NCBI GenBank assembly: GCA_020027475.1
Contig: JAHRAZ010000061.1
Location: forward strand, 1 to 44,148
Source of the DNA: Microthrixaceae bacterium
GTDB taxonomy: Bacteria > Actinomycetota > Acidimicrobiia > Acidimicrobiales > Microtrichaceae
DNA length: 44,148 nucleotides
Reading direction: 5' to 3'
Below are positions 31,910-40,891 of the stretch, piece by piece. The stretch's first letter is position 1, and the number at the start of each line of letters is the position of its first letter. The position numbers were made by a program, and so were the translations under genes. The notes under the pieces were generated by a model that was given only the letters and a program-made list of their open reading frames with translations, was not told the DNA's origin and made no database searches.

Positions 31910-33705
31910 CGCTCAGGTGCGTCAGGATCCGGACGGAGAGCAATCACCGTGTCTCCGGGCCGCAGCATCAGTCGCCGGCTTGCTTCGCGGATGTGTACGC
32001 CATTGTCGTGAACCTTCGCCAGCGGCACCGCTTCCGGATGCGCCCTGAAGTAGTCCCTGGCTTTGAATGTCTCCGTGAGTTTCGTGGCGGCGACCTCCCA
32101 GCCCGATTCCAGGTTCGCCTCGATCGTGTCGATGTTCGCGTCGGCAGTGAACAGTGTCCTGCCGTACGTCTGAGCGGAACCCGGCCGCCAGGGGCCGGAT
32201 CCCATTCCGTGGGGAACGAGCTGGAAAACGTTGCGTCGCCCGATCTCCTCCGCCGCGTGCCTGGTGGCCAATGCGTTCACCTCGTCTTGCGAGCTCATCG
32301 CCAGGAAGATCTGAGTCTCTTCCAGATGGGCTGCGGTCCAGGTATCTCCATTGAGCACTGATCCCCAGTGAGTGGTCAGGCCCTCCATGCGCGCACTCGT
32401 GAGGTTTTTCCGATCCATTCCGATCAACGTCACGAGGGCACCTTGTTCGGCAAGTCTCTTGGCCAGCTCCCGCGCCAATCTGTTGGATCCGAGGATCACC
32501 GTGCGCATCTGATCGGGATCGATCAGACCCAGCCGGTTGGCCAGAGGTCTGGCCCCGAAACCGGACAGGGTTACGGTGCCGGCAATGATTGTGAACGTTG
32601 CCGCCACGAGGATCTGGGCGTTCTCGACTTCGATTTCCGACAACCGGATGGAGAAGACCGATGCCACCGCCGCTGCAACGATTCCTCTTGGAGCCGTGGC
32701 CGCGATGAAACCTTTCTCCGAGCGAGTGAGTCCCGAGCGGATGGTGGAGAGCAGTACCGACACCGGGCGGACCACCAGTACCAGGACCGCGAGGAACGCG
32801 GCGTTCTGCCACCCGAGGCTGCTGAGTGTCTCGGGAGCAATCCTCGCTCCCAGCAGAACGAACAGTCCGGAGATGAAAATGGTTCTGAGCGTCTCGTTGA
32901 ACTCCAGAATGTGGCGGACCGAAACCCGGTTCTGCGCTGCCAGGGCCACGCCCATCACGGTGACTGCCACGAGGCCCGCCTCCGGCCGCACCTGCTCCAC
33001 CAAGGCGAACACGATTGTCACCACCGACAGTGTGGTCACGTTGTGGAGGTGATCGGGAACAAGATAACGACTGAACGTCCATGCAATCAGGGCAGCGCCC
33101 AGGACACCGGCGGTGACCCCGACGCCCGCAATGACGATCAGGTCGATAACCCACGAGCCGCTGGATTCCGGTTCGAAGAATGCCTCGAAGAGGAGAACCG
33201 CGATGATCGCCCCCAGGGGATCCACGAGTGTTCCCTCGGCTTCGAGGATGTGGGCGACCTTCCCGCGTAGTCCGATCGAACGGATCAATGGTCCGATCAC
33301 GGTGGGTCCGGTGACCACCAGCACCGCGCCGAGGACCAAGGCAAGCTCGTAGCCAATCCCGAATATCATCGAGGCGGCCGCTGCGGTCGCGAGCAAGGTC
33401 ACCGCAACGCCGACGCTCAGAAGGCTCCAGACGGTGGTACCGGCATCGCGGATCCCTGTCACCCCGAGTCCGAGTGCGCCTTCGAAGAGAATCACGGCCA
33501 CCGCCAGTGAGACGATCGGGAACATGAGGTCGCCGAGCATCTCGTCCGGGTCCAGCGCGCCGGTGATGGGACCAACCAGCAGTCCCGCTGCCAGAAGGAA
33601 CACGATGGCCGGAACGCGAAGGCGCCAGCCGAGCCACTGTGCGGCGGTACCGATGAAGAGAATCCCTGCGATGGCGAGAACCACTTGGCCTTCCACGACT
33701 GCCAA
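31906..33705 (-). CDS. CPA1-type Na+/H+ (or K+/H+) antiporter with C-terminal Rossmann-like domain
   Basis: 599 residues. The first 400 form about 12 membrane segments with the NhaP-like pattern, including the acidic motif EAEGTLVDPLGAI near 155 (with the Asp expected for ion exchange) and SEKGFIAATAPRGIVAAAVAS. After about 400 a soluble Rossmann-like domain starts (VILGSNRLARELAKRLAEQG), similar to TrkA-N/RCK regulators though the glycine motif is incomplete (GSNRLA). The last 80 residues resemble a TrkA-C-type domain ending RRLMLRPGDTVIALRP. The start is a TTG at 33705 or a GTG at 33696; neither has a strong ribosome-binding site. The ion cannot be decided from sequence. Confidence 0.88.
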   Translation of the reverse strand: MAVVEGQVVLAIAGILFIGTAAQWLGWRLRVPAIVFLLAAGLLVGPITGALDPDEMLGDLMFPIVSLAVAVILFEGALGLGVTGIRDAGTTVWSLLSVGVAVTLLATAAAASMIFGIGYELALVLGAVLVVTGPTVIGPLIRSIGLRGKVAHILEAEGTLVDPLGAIIAVLLFEAFFEPESSGSWVIDLIVIAGVGVTAGVLGAALIAWTFSRYLVPDHLHNVTTLSVVTIVFALVEQVRPEAGLVAVTVMGVALAAQNRVSVRHILEFNETLRTIFISGLFVLLGARIAPETLSSLGWQNAAFLAVLVLVVRPVSVLLSTIRSGLTRSEKGFIAATAPRGIVAAAVASVFSIRLSEIEVENAQILVAATFTIIAGTVTLSGFGARPLANRLGLIDPDQMRTVILGSNRLARELAKRLAEQGALVTLIGMDRKNLTSARMEGLTTHWGSVLNGDTWTAAHLEETQIFLAMSSQDEVNALATRHAAEEIGRRNVFQLVPHGMGSGPWRPGSAQTYGRTLFTADANIDTIEANLESGWEVAATKLTETFKARDYFRAHPEAVPLAKVHDNGVHIREASRRLMLRPGDTVIALRPDPDAPER

Positions 33706-33838
33706 GTATTGCCTGCGGTGGATACCTTGCGGTGCGCCTACGGATTGTGACCTTGTCGTGGCTGCTCAATCCGGACCGCAACGGCGATCCAAGTGTCCCC
33801 GATGATGCTCGCGGGAAGCACTTCTGTGGCCGCTCCTG

Positions 33839-35017
33839 TCAGGCCGCAGCCACCTCGGCTGTCGTGGAGCGCCGCCAGCCCGGGCCGCGGAACACATGGC
33901 TCAAACGATCTTTCCAGTTGCGCGACTCCACCACGTCATGGGCAATGTCGGTGTATTCGTGTGTTGCCACGACAATCGGATTGAAGGTGTCGATGTTCTT
34001 GGTGAGGCCGTACACCACGGGTTCGTCCTCGGGTTCGAATGTTCCGAAGAGTTTGTCCCAGATGATCAGGATGCTGCCGTGGTTGCGGTCGAGGTACGCC
34101 CGGTTGGAACCGTGGTGGACGCGGTGATGCGAGGCCGTGTTCAGGACTGCCTCGGCCGGCCCGATGGATCTGATCAACTCGGTGTGAATCCAGTATTGAT
34201 AAATGAGGTTCACACCTCGCGCCCGCTCGATCACCGTGGGGTTCAGCCCCAGTAGCGAAAGGAGCCCATAGGGCACGAACAGTCCGAGAGCCTCGGCGAC
34301 CGGCTGTCGAAGGGCAGTGGAGAGGTTGTAATGCTCGCTCGAGTGGTGGACCACATGAACGGCCCAGAGGAAACGGGTCTCGTGCATCATCCTGTGATTC
34401 CAGTAATAGATGAAGTCCCATCCGGCGATCGCCGCCAGGCTCGGGATCACCCCGGTTCCCCAGTCAGGGAGGACCCGCTTGTCGAAGAGCTTGCCGGCCA
34501 TGGTTCGATTCGCCCAGGTTCCGGCGGCCACAGCGACTCCGGCAGCAATGGAGGTGAGGGCTGCTCGGCCGCCGATCTTGCGGGCGAGGCGCTTCATTCT
34601 TCGGTTTCTGGGCTGCACGGACTCGGCGACATCGGTGCCCGGCTGTGACTCTTCGTCCCCAGCCCCGGTCGTGGCGTTGATTCCGGATGGTTCACCCTCC
34701 AGCGGAATGCTTCCCGCGTCGAGGTCGATGGATCTGACCCATGCATCTGCAAGTACCGCAGCCACCGCAGCGGCACCTGCGACACCGATGACGGCCTTGC
34801 CTCGCCAAGATCTCGCCGGATCGAGCTTCAGTGAGATCGGTCGGATGATGAGCGGAACGACCAGGCTTCCGACGCCCATCGACAGGCTGGCGATCGTGTC
34901 CGCCATCTCGTAGTCACCGCCCCGGGGAGCGCGATCGTCCTCGGTGTGCTTCATCCACCACGCCTCAGCGCCCATCGTGGAGAAGTAGAAGGGGATCGCC
35001 GCCACGGTCAGGTCCAT
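33839..35017 (-). CDS. fatty-acid hydroxylase / sterol desaturase superfamily protein
   Basis: 392 residues. The di-iron His clusters are all present: HRMMH (208-212), HVVHH (221-225) and HHRVHH (297-302), plus His313. Membrane segments flank them. An N-terminal part (1-100) carries two to three hydrophobic stretches, and a polar, acidic insert (about 97-140, with DLDAGSIPLEGE) precedes the catalytic half, making the protein longer than many bacterial members. It uses O2 and a reductase to hydroxylate or desaturate a lipid chain in the membrane; the lipid is not known. The ATG at 35017 is chosen over an upstream TTG. No reductase partner is visible nearby. Confidence 0.88.
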   Translation of the reverse strand: MDLTVAAIPFYFSTMGAEAWWMKHTEDDRAPRGGDYEMADTIASLSMGVGSLVVPLIIRPISLKLDPARSWRGKAVIGVAGAAAVAAVLADAWVRSIDLDAGSIPLEGEPSGINATTGAGDEESQPGTDVAESVQPRNRRMKRLARKIGGRAALTSIAAGVAVAAGTWANRTMAGKLFDKRVLPDWGTGVIPSLAAIAGWDFIYYWNHRMMHETRFLWAVHVVHHSSEHYNLSTALRQPVAEALGLFVPYGLLSLLGLNPTVIERARGVNLIYQYWIHTELIRSIGPAEAVLNTASHHRVHHGSNRAYLDRNHGSILIIWDKLFGTFEPEDEPVVYGLTKNIDTFNPIVVATHEYTDIAHDVVESRNWKDRLSHVFRGPGWRRSTTAEVAAA

Positions 35018-35065
35018 GGAGGCAAGATACAACCGAAGGTCAAAAGGTGACGGCTCGAAGCTGCA

Positions 35066-35782
35066 TCACTCGGTCATAGCGGCCACCAAGGGACCGAATT
35101 CCGCCGTTTCGCGTTCGCGGGCAGCTTGCACCGCGTCGATTCTGGCGGCGGTGAGCAACCTCTTTGTCGCCATGAGTGGTCCGAGCGGCAACCCGGCGAT
35201 GTGGCGAGCCATCCCCATCGCCGTGTTCATGAGTTCTGTTGGCGGCACGGCTTTGAGGGCAATGCCACACTCAACCGCTTCTTCTGCCGAGAGCCACGGT
35301 TCGGTGTAGAGGATCTCCGATGCACGCTGCCAGCCCATGATCTGCGGCATCAGGAGGCTGGCCGCTGCTTCGGTGGTGACCCCGAGGCTTATGAAGGGAA
35401 CCTTCAGTCGTGCCTCGGTGGACATGTAGACGAGATCGCAGTGCATGAGGAGAGTCATGCCGATTCCGACACCCACGCCGTTGACTGCGGCGATCAGCGG
35501 CTTCGGAAATGCTTCGGCCACGGGTATGAACTGCTCGTATCCTGGTTCGAGGCCTTCGAGGCAAGATGGGTTGTTGAGCTCGGACAGGTCCTGGCCTGCG
35601 GTGAAAGCGCGGCCCTTGCCAGTGAGCACAGCACAATGGATGGCGTCGTTCTCCGCAGCCGCCGCAAGTGCGCTTGCAGTAGCGACCCAGAGTTCCTGAT
35701 TGAACGCATTGAGTGCATCCGGCCGATTGAGAGTGATCAAGCACACTCCCCCTGCGGTTTCGATCTCGAGCAAATTGCTCAT
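35066..35782 (-). CDS. enoyl-CoA hydratase/isomerase family protein, isomerase-like active site
   Basis: 238 residues, crotonase fold. The CoA/oxyanion segments are GKGRAFTAGQDLSE (55-68) and NGVGVGIGMTLLMHCDL (101-117). The two Glu residues of true hydratases are missing: the first site reads GIGMT, and PFISLG takes the place of PEILLG. Instead Glu138 in TTEAAASLLMP aligns with the catalytic Glu of delta3,delta2-enoyl-CoA isomerases (PEGxSSxxxP). The ATG at 35782 has AGGGGG 8 bases upstream. It is divergent from the aminotransferase and lies 48 bases upstream of the hydroxylase gene, in the same direction, so the two may be co-transcribed. Confidence 0.86.
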   Translation of the reverse strand: MSNLLEIETAGGVCLITLNRPDALNAFNQELWVATASALAAAAENDAIHCAVLTGKGRAFTAGQDLSELNNPSCLEGLEPGYEQFIPVAEAFPKPLIAAVNGVGVGIGMTLLMHCDLVYMSTEARLKVPFISLGVTTEAAASLLMPQIMGWQRASEILYTEPWLSAEEAVECGIALKAVPPTELMNTAMGMARHIAGLPLGPLMATKRLLTAARIDAVQAARERETAEFGPLVAAMTE

Positions 35783-35951
35783 GTGTCGCCCCCTTGGGTG
35801 CTGACACCATCGGAATCCCGAGGATCTGGACCCTCTTGTGTGTTGTTGCCGGCATCGGTGGTTGTTGGAGGCCGGCAAACAGGGTTGTATGGACCGCACG
35901 AGTTGTACGTCCGGCCGGGCGTGCAGCATTGGACCATCGGAGGATCCTACG

Positions 35952-37289
35952 GTGGAAGACCCAAGAATTCCCCAATCAGCGACCAACCATGTGTTTCATT
36001 CCTGGTCGACACATCCGCAGTTGGATCTTCCGGAGATAGTCGGCGGATCGGGTTCGACATTCTGGGTCTCCAATGGCGATCGGTACCTGGACTTCTCCAG
36101 CCAGTTGGTGAACCTGAATCTTGGGCACCAGCATCCTCGATTGGTGGAAGCGGTTGTCTCCCAGGCGCGGCAGCTCTGCACCGTGGCTCCCAGTTTTGCC
36201 AATTCCGAGCGCACTGAGGCCGCCAGATTGATAGCGGAGCGGGCCCCGGGGGATCTCAACTCTGTGTTCTTCACCAACGGCGGAGCCGAGGCGATCGAAA
36301 ATGCCATGCGAATGGCGAAGCTGGCGACCGGGCGACCGAAGGTTCTCAGCGCGTACCGGAGCTACCACGGCGCCACCGCAGGAGCCATTGCTCTCACGGG
36401 GGAACCGAGAAGGTGGGCATCCGAGCCGACGATCGGTGCAACGGTGAAGTTCTTCGGTCCATATCTCTACCGTTCGGCCTTCGATGCCGACACCACCGTT
36501 GAGGAGTGCGATCGTGCGCTTGGCCATCTGGAGTCGGTGATCGAGATGGAGGGACCCCATTCGATTGCGGCGGTGTTCGGAGAAACCGTGGTGGGCACCA
36601 ACGGTGTGCTGGTCCCACCGGACGGTTATCTGGCCGGGGTTCGCGACCTGTGCGACAGACACGGAATCTTGATGGTTGCCGACGAGGTAATGGTGGGCTT
36701 CGGAAGGCTTGGTGAGTGGTTCGGAGTTGACCGCTGGGGCGTGGTTCCCGACCTGATCGCCTTTGCGAAGGGAGTGAACTCCGGATACGTACCACTCGGC
36801 GGAGTACTGATCCACGATCGGGTGGCGGCGCAATTCTCGGATCGTGCTTACCCCGGGGGACTCACATACAGCGGACATCCACTGGCGTGTGCTGCTGCGG
36901 TGGAGTCGATTCACATCTTCGAGGACGAGCAGATTCTCCAAGGGGTGCGGCGGCGCGCCGAGGAGGTGATCGAACCGGCCCTGGCCGACATGGCCCGGCG
37001 CCATCCCTCGGTGGGAGAGGTACGCGGATTGGGTGCATTGCACGCTGTGGAACTGGTGAAGAACAGCGCCACTCGCGAGCCTCTGGTCCCATTCAACGCT
37101 TCTGGTGCAGAAGCAGCCCCGATGACCGAGGTGTTGACTGACCTGAAGTCCCGCGGGGTTTGGCCAATTGCACACTTCAACGGCATTCATCTGGCTCCGC
37201 CGCTGGTGATCACCGATGAAGAACTGAAATCGGGTTTGGCCGCGTTGGACGAGTCTCTTTGCGTCGCCGATGGATTCGTGGTCGATTGA
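35952..37289 (+). CDS. class III (omega-type) PLP-dependent aminotransferase
   Basis: 445 residues. PLP-site residues: GGAEAIENAMRMA (110-122), SYHGATAGA (137-145), Asp244 (VADEVMVGFGRLG) and the Schiff-base Lys273 (FAKGVNSGYVPLGG). The GTG at 35952 is chosen because CGGAGGA ends 7 bases upstream and homology starts soon after; an ATG at 35889 would add a Cys/Ser-rich extension with no such site. The substrate-binding segment resembles those of taurine- or beta-alanine/4-aminobutyrate-pyruvate aminotransferases, but I cannot choose. It is divergent from the isomerase-like gene. Confidence 0.9.
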   Translation: MEDPRIPQSATNHVFHSWSTHPQLDLPEIVGGSGSTFWVSNGDRYLDFSSQLVNLNLGHQHPRLVEAVVSQARQLCTVAPSFANSERTEAARLIAERAPGDLNSVFFTNGGAEAIENAMRMAKLATGRPKVLSAYRSYHGATAGAIALTGEPRRWASEPTIGATVKFFGPYLYRSAFDADTTVEECDRALGHLESVIEMEGPHSIAAVFGETVVGTNGVLVPPDGYLAGVRDLCDRHGILMVADEVMVGFGRLGEWFGVDRWGVVPDLIAFAKGVNSGYVPLGGVLIHDRVAAQFSDRAYPGGLTYSGHPLACAAAVESIHIFEDEQILQGVRRRAEEVIEPALADMARRHPSVGEVRGLGALHAVELVKNSATREPLVPFNASGAEAAPMTEVLTDLKSRGVWPIAHFNGIHLAPPLVITDEELKSGLAALDESLCVADGFVVD

Positions 37290-37371
37290 GCTGATCGAAT
37301 CGCTCATCCAGGTTCGGAGTCGAGTCGGGACCTGTGACCGGGCCTCCCGCAGTCGTGGGTACGCTGGCGGA

Positions 37372-37815
37372 ATGAGTTCTGGATCAAATGCCGAGTACAA
37401 ACCAAGCCCATGGGAAGTGATCTCTGATCATGTCGAGCGTTATCTCGATTCGGATGGTGCTGACGGCGCTGATTGGGAGGGATCGCAGGTCATCATTCTG
37501 AGCACAACCGGCCGCAAATCCGGCAAGCTCCGCCGCACTCCGCTGATCCGGGTGCGCGATGGCGACAACTATCTCGTGATTGCCTCGATGGGTGGCGCAC
37601 CCGATCACCCTGCGTGGTATCTGAACATGGCAGAGAATCCCGAGGTCACGGTTCAGGACCGCGCCGAAGTCCACGAATTGGTCGCGAGGAGAGCCACGAC
37701 GCAGGAGAAGGCTGCATTGTGGCCAAAAGCCGTTGAGGTCTGGCCTGACTACGACAGCTATCAGGCGAGCACCGATCGTGACATACCCCTGATGATCTGT
37801 TCGCCACGCCAATAA
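37372..37815 (+). CDS. nitroreductase family deazaflavin-dependent oxidoreductase (DDN-type)
   Basis: 147 residues, split beta-barrel FDOR/DDN family, which binds F420 (deazaflavin). Family motifs: ILSTTGRKSGKLRRTPL (51-67), DHPAWYLNMAENPEV (87-101) and a closing RDIPLMI. This family is largely limited to actinobacteria and some other F420 producers; members reduce quinones or nitro compounds, and M. tuberculosis Ddn is the pretomanid activator. The ATG at 37372 is preceded by GGCGGA; a longer frame starts at 37270 inside the aminotransferase end, without protein-like content. The natural substrate is unknown, and F420 genes are not in this window. Confidence 0.88.
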   Translation: MSSGSNAEYKPSPWEVISDHVERYLDSDGADGADWEGSQVIILSTTGRKSGKLRRTPLIRVRDGDNYLVIASMGGAPDHPAWYLNMAENPEVTVQDRAEVHELVARRATTQEKAALWPKAVEVWPDYDSYQASTDRDIPLMICSPRQ

Positions 37816-37870
37816 GTCCCCACCGCTCCAATCGGCCTGACCGGTCCGGGTCGTCGAGAGACATTCTGCT

Positions 37871-37883
37871 CAACTAACAGTTG
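37871..37883. promoter_or_regulatory. inverted repeat upstream of the MarR gene
   Basis: CAACT-AAC-AGTTG, perfect 5-bp arms, centre 38 bases before the MarR ATG at 37915. MarR proteins often repress their own gene from such sites, so autoregulation is plausible. Confidence 0.4.
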
Positions 37884-37914
37884 TTGTGTGCAATGGTTTA
37901 GGTTCCAAGATGCC

Positions 37915-38388
37915 ATGGGCGAACCGACCCTCGAAGACACCCTTCTAGAAGCAACACGTCCGATGGTCGCCATCGCTTCACGGTCCCTGGCTGCACAGGA
38001 GGACCAGATCACCATCGTCCAGTACCGGGCCATGGTGGTCCTGGCTTCGAACGAGCCATGCAAACTGTCCACCTTGAGCGAATCATTGGGCGTTCACGCT
38101 TCGACAGCGACGCGCATGTGCGACCGTCTGGTCAGCAGGGATTACATGCATCGTGCGCGGTCCCGGGACTCGCGGCGAGAGGTTCAATTGACGCTGACCG
38201 ATCGAGGCCGTGACCTGGTGGCGTCCGAGACTGAACGTCGACGTTGCGAGATTCAGCGGATTGTCGACGCGATACCTCCGGCAGATCGAGCCGCCGCCGC
38301 GGCCGGATTGCGCGCATTCATCGAGGCCTCGACGGTTGTGCTCGGGGCCACCTGGCCCGAATCGCTGGACAACGCAGGCCGTCGATGA
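37915..38388 (+). CDS. MarR family transcriptional regulator
   Basis: 157 residues from the ATG at 37915 (a GTG at 37888 is an alternative). The winged helix-turn-helix spans about 32-100: YRAMVVLASNEPCKLSTLSE, then the recognition helix HASTATRMCDRLVSRDY and the wing RDSRREVQLTLTDRG, which is the MarR pattern. The C-terminal helices (100-157) form the dimer interface. The ligand is unknown. Likely targets are its own gene and the ClC gene 133 bases downstream; the gap holds a 25-codon open frame (38411-38488) that I do not consider a gene. Confidence 0.88.
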   Translation: MGEPTLEDTLLEATRPMVAIASRSLAAQEDQITIVQYRAMVVLASNEPCKLSTLSESLGVHASTATRMCDRLVSRDYMHRARSRDSRREVQLTLTDRGRDLVASETERRRCEIQRIVDAIPPADRAAAAAGLRAFIEASTVVLGATWPESLDNAGRR

Positions 38389-38521
38389 ACTCAATCGGAT
38401 CAAATCCTGCATGCCCGGACTTGCCGATATCCCCGGAGTTGCCGGAATCCCCACAGCTGACGAGGTCCGGAATCGTCCGCGCTGGTGATGGCAGCTATTC
38501 CGAGGGCGCAAGGGTTGTGCT

Positions 38522-39805
38522 GTGACCCTTCCCCAGTGGTGGTACGACGAGCTTCGCAGCTTGGCTGTGCGCTCGCGGCAGGTCGTGTTGCTGGCCGCGC
38601 TCACCGGAGCAGCAACTGGTGCGGCTGTTGCCGCGTTCGAGTTCCTTGTTGTCGAGGTCATGATCGAGAAGTTGCTCTCCACCCCGGTGTGGGCCCAGGC
38701 CATCATCCCGGTCTGTGGTCTGGCTGTGGCGGTGCTGGTACTGCGTTACTTCGGACCAAACGCCACGTCGTCCACCGCCGATGAATACATCAAGAACTTC
38801 CACGACCCCGGGGAACGTCTGTCGTTGCGACAGGCATTCGCCCGTATCGGAGCATCGGTTGCAACTCTCGGTTCGGGTGGCGCACTCGGGCTCGAGGGAC
38901 CATCGGTCTACATGGGGGCCACGATCGGCTCCCGGATTCATCACCGGCTTCCACCAAAATTCCGGGGAAATGCCCGCACGCTGCTGGTGGCGGGAGCCGC
39001 TGCCGGGGTGGCGGCGATCTTCAAAGCTCCCGCAACTGGCGCTATCTTCGCTCTCGAAGTCCCTTTTCGCGATGATCTGGGTCGGCGATCCCTGCTTCCC
39101 GCGCTGGTTGCCGCGGCCAGCGGATACCTCGTGTTTGTGTCGATCAACGGAACACAACCTCTGTTGCCGATCTCGAGCAGCGCAGGGTTCGCCGCGGTTG
39201 ACCTGATCGCCGCTGGTGTCGTCGGTGTGCTTTCTGGCGCCGGCGCCCGGCTGTTCTCGGGAGCCTTGCGTTGGGCCAAGGGATACACGATCCGAACCAA
39301 TCCTGCGCTAAAGGTGCTCGTCGGTGGTTCGTCGCTGATCGTCTTGTTCATCGTGTGCCGCTTGGCGACCGGAGAGAGCCTGACCCTTCAGAACGGTCTG
39401 GGTGTGGTGTCGTGGGCATTGGATCCCCAGCAAGGGGTCGGGTTGTTGTTGTTGGTGTTTTTTCTCCGCGCTGCCGCCACCACCGCCACTGTTGCCGGAG
39501 GTGGGGCCGGAGGTCTGTTCATCCCGCTGGTGGTGGCCGGCGCACTACTTGGTCGCGCCGTGGGCGGTGTGGTCAACTCGCCGCAGGAGTCGCTCTACGT
39601 AGTGGTTGGAATAGCAGCTTTTCTCTCCGCCGGATATCGGGTTCCCCTGGCAGCGATCATGTTCGTGGCGGAGACCACAGGCCGTCCCAGTTTCGTGGTG
39701 CCCGGACTCATCGCGGCAGTTGCGGCAGAGCTTTCCGCAGGCCACAGCTCGGTGACTGCTTTTCAGCGTGCTCCCGACTATCTGGGAACCACCGGGGACA
39801 ACTGA
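38522..39805 (+). CDS. ClC family chloride channel / H+ exchanger
   Basis: 427 residues, about 11-12 membrane helices, no CBS domains. Signature motifs: GSGGALGLEGPSV (117-129), whose Glu125 is at the gating-glutamate position of the GxEGP motif; AGAAAGVAAIFKAPATGA (158-175); and GGGAGGLFIPLVV near 325. The classical GSGIP selectivity motif is not present: the region reads STADEYIKNFHDP, as in many short prokaryotic ClC proteins. It may therefore conduct another anion or act as an exchanger. Start GTG at 38522, with AAGGG about 10 bases upstream. It follows the MarR gene in the same direction. Confidence 0.9.
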   Translation: MTLPQWWYDELRSLAVRSRQVVLLAALTGAATGAAVAAFEFLVVEVMIEKLLSTPVWAQAIIPVCGLAVAVLVLRYFGPNATSSTADEYIKNFHDPGERLSLRQAFARIGASVATLGSGGALGLEGPSVYMGATIGSRIHHRLPPKFRGNARTLLVAGAAAGVAAIFKAPATGAIFALEVPFRDDLGRRSLLPALVAAASGYLVFVSINGTQPLLPISSSAGFAAVDLIAAGVVGVLSGAGARLFSGALRWAKGYTIRTNPALKVLVGGSSLIVLFIVCRLATGESLTLQNGLGVVSWALDPQQGVGLLLLVFFLRAAATTATVAGGGAGGLFIPLVVAGALLGRAVGGVVNSPQESLYVVVGIAAFLSAGYRVPLAAIMFVAETTGRPSFVVPGLIAAVAAELSAGHSSVTAFQRAPDYLGTTGDN

Positions 39806-39857
39806 GTCGCGAAGATGCGGGCCTTCGGCGCTGCGCGCCGGACCTACAATTTCGGAC

Positions 39858-40793
39858 ATGGCCGTTTCCGAAATCTTCAATCCCTCCGCGTGGCATGAGG
39901 TGGATACAGTCGAGCTGACGGGGACTCCACTCACGGACATCACCTATCACCGAGCCACAGACGGCGGCATCGTTCGCATCGCCTTCGATCGACCTGACGT
40001 GCGCAACGCATTCCGGCCTTCCACCGTGGACGAGCTGTACCGTGCGCTGGATCATGCTCGTCAATCCCCTGATGTGGGGTGTGTCCTTCTCACCGGAAAC
40101 GGACCCAGTTCAAGAGACGGTGTCTGGGCATTCTGCTCTGGAGGCGATCAACGAATCCGCGGCCGTGACGGGTACCGGTACACAGAAACCGAGGATGGCC
40201 AACACGCCGAGACAGCCGCTCGCATCGATCCGGCCCGCACCGGGCGGCTTCACATACTTGAAGTACAACGAATGATCCGAACCATGCCGAAGGTGGTCAT
40301 CGCCGTGGTTCCCGGATGGGCCGCGGGCGGGGGACACAGCCTTCATGTGGTGGCGGACCTCACGATCGCCAGTCGCCAGCATGCGCGGTTCAAACAAACC
40401 GATGCGGACGTGGCCAGCTTCGACGGCGGATTCGGATCTGCATACCTCGCGCGTCAGGTCGGTCAGAAGTTCGCCAGGGAGATCTTCTTTCTGGGAGACG
40501 AGTATTCCGCCGAAGACGCACATCGAATGGGAATGGTCAATGCCGTGGTCGATCACGAGGAGCTGGAAACCGTGGCCCTCGAATGGGGACACAAGATCCT
40601 TTCCAAGAGCCCAACCGCTCAGCGGATGCTGAAGTACGCGTTCAATCTGATCGACGACGGTCTGGTCGGGCAGCAGGTATTCGCAGGTGAGGCCACCCGC
40701 CTGGCCTACATGACTGACGAGGCAGCCGAGGGTCGCGACTCCTTCCTCGAGAAACGTGATCCTGACTGGTCCGAGTTTCCCTGGCATTACTGA
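39858..40793 (+). CDS. menB: 1,4-dihydroxy-2-naphthoyl-CoA synthase MenB
   Basis: 311 residues, close to actinobacterial MenB. The crotonase enzyme closes the naphthoate ring in menaquinone synthesis. Diagnostic segments are AFCSGGDQRIRGRDGYRY (91-108), ASFDGGFGSAYLARQVG with catalytic Asp189, and the conserved end EGRDSFLEKRDPDWSEFP. GGDQRIRG is found in MenB but not in ordinary enoyl-CoA hydratases. The ATG at 39858 starts the homology; an earlier in-frame start lies in the ClC gene end. No other men gene is in the window; the acyl-CoA synthetase 9 kb away is not clearly MenE. Confidence 0.95.
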   Translation: MAVSEIFNPSAWHEVDTVELTGTPLTDITYHRATDGGIVRIAFDRPDVRNAFRPSTVDELYRALDHARQSPDVGCVLLTGNGPSSRDGVWAFCSGGDQRIRGRDGYRYTETEDGQHAETAARIDPARTGRLHILEVQRMIRTMPKVVIAVVPGWAAGGGHSLHVVADLTIASRQHARFKQTDADVASFDGGFGSAYLARQVGQKFAREIFFLGDEYSAEDAHRMGMVNAVVDHEELETVALEWGHKILSKSPTAQRMLKYAFNLIDDGLVGQQVFAGEATRLAYMTDEAAEGRDSFLEKRDPDWSEFPWHY

Positions 40794-40891
40794 ACTCGAC
40801 CCACAGGGTTCACGAGTTCGTCCGTCGGGGTTACCGGGCTCGATTCGGCGGGCAGTGTCGCAACGCCGGACTTGCACCTGCGAGACCGGCC

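Noticed and set aside
38411-38488. 25-codon open frame between MarR and ClC genes
   Set aside because: It has no convincing ribosome-binding site and overlaps a likely regulatory gap; Pro/Gly/Ala-rich content is not diagnostic.
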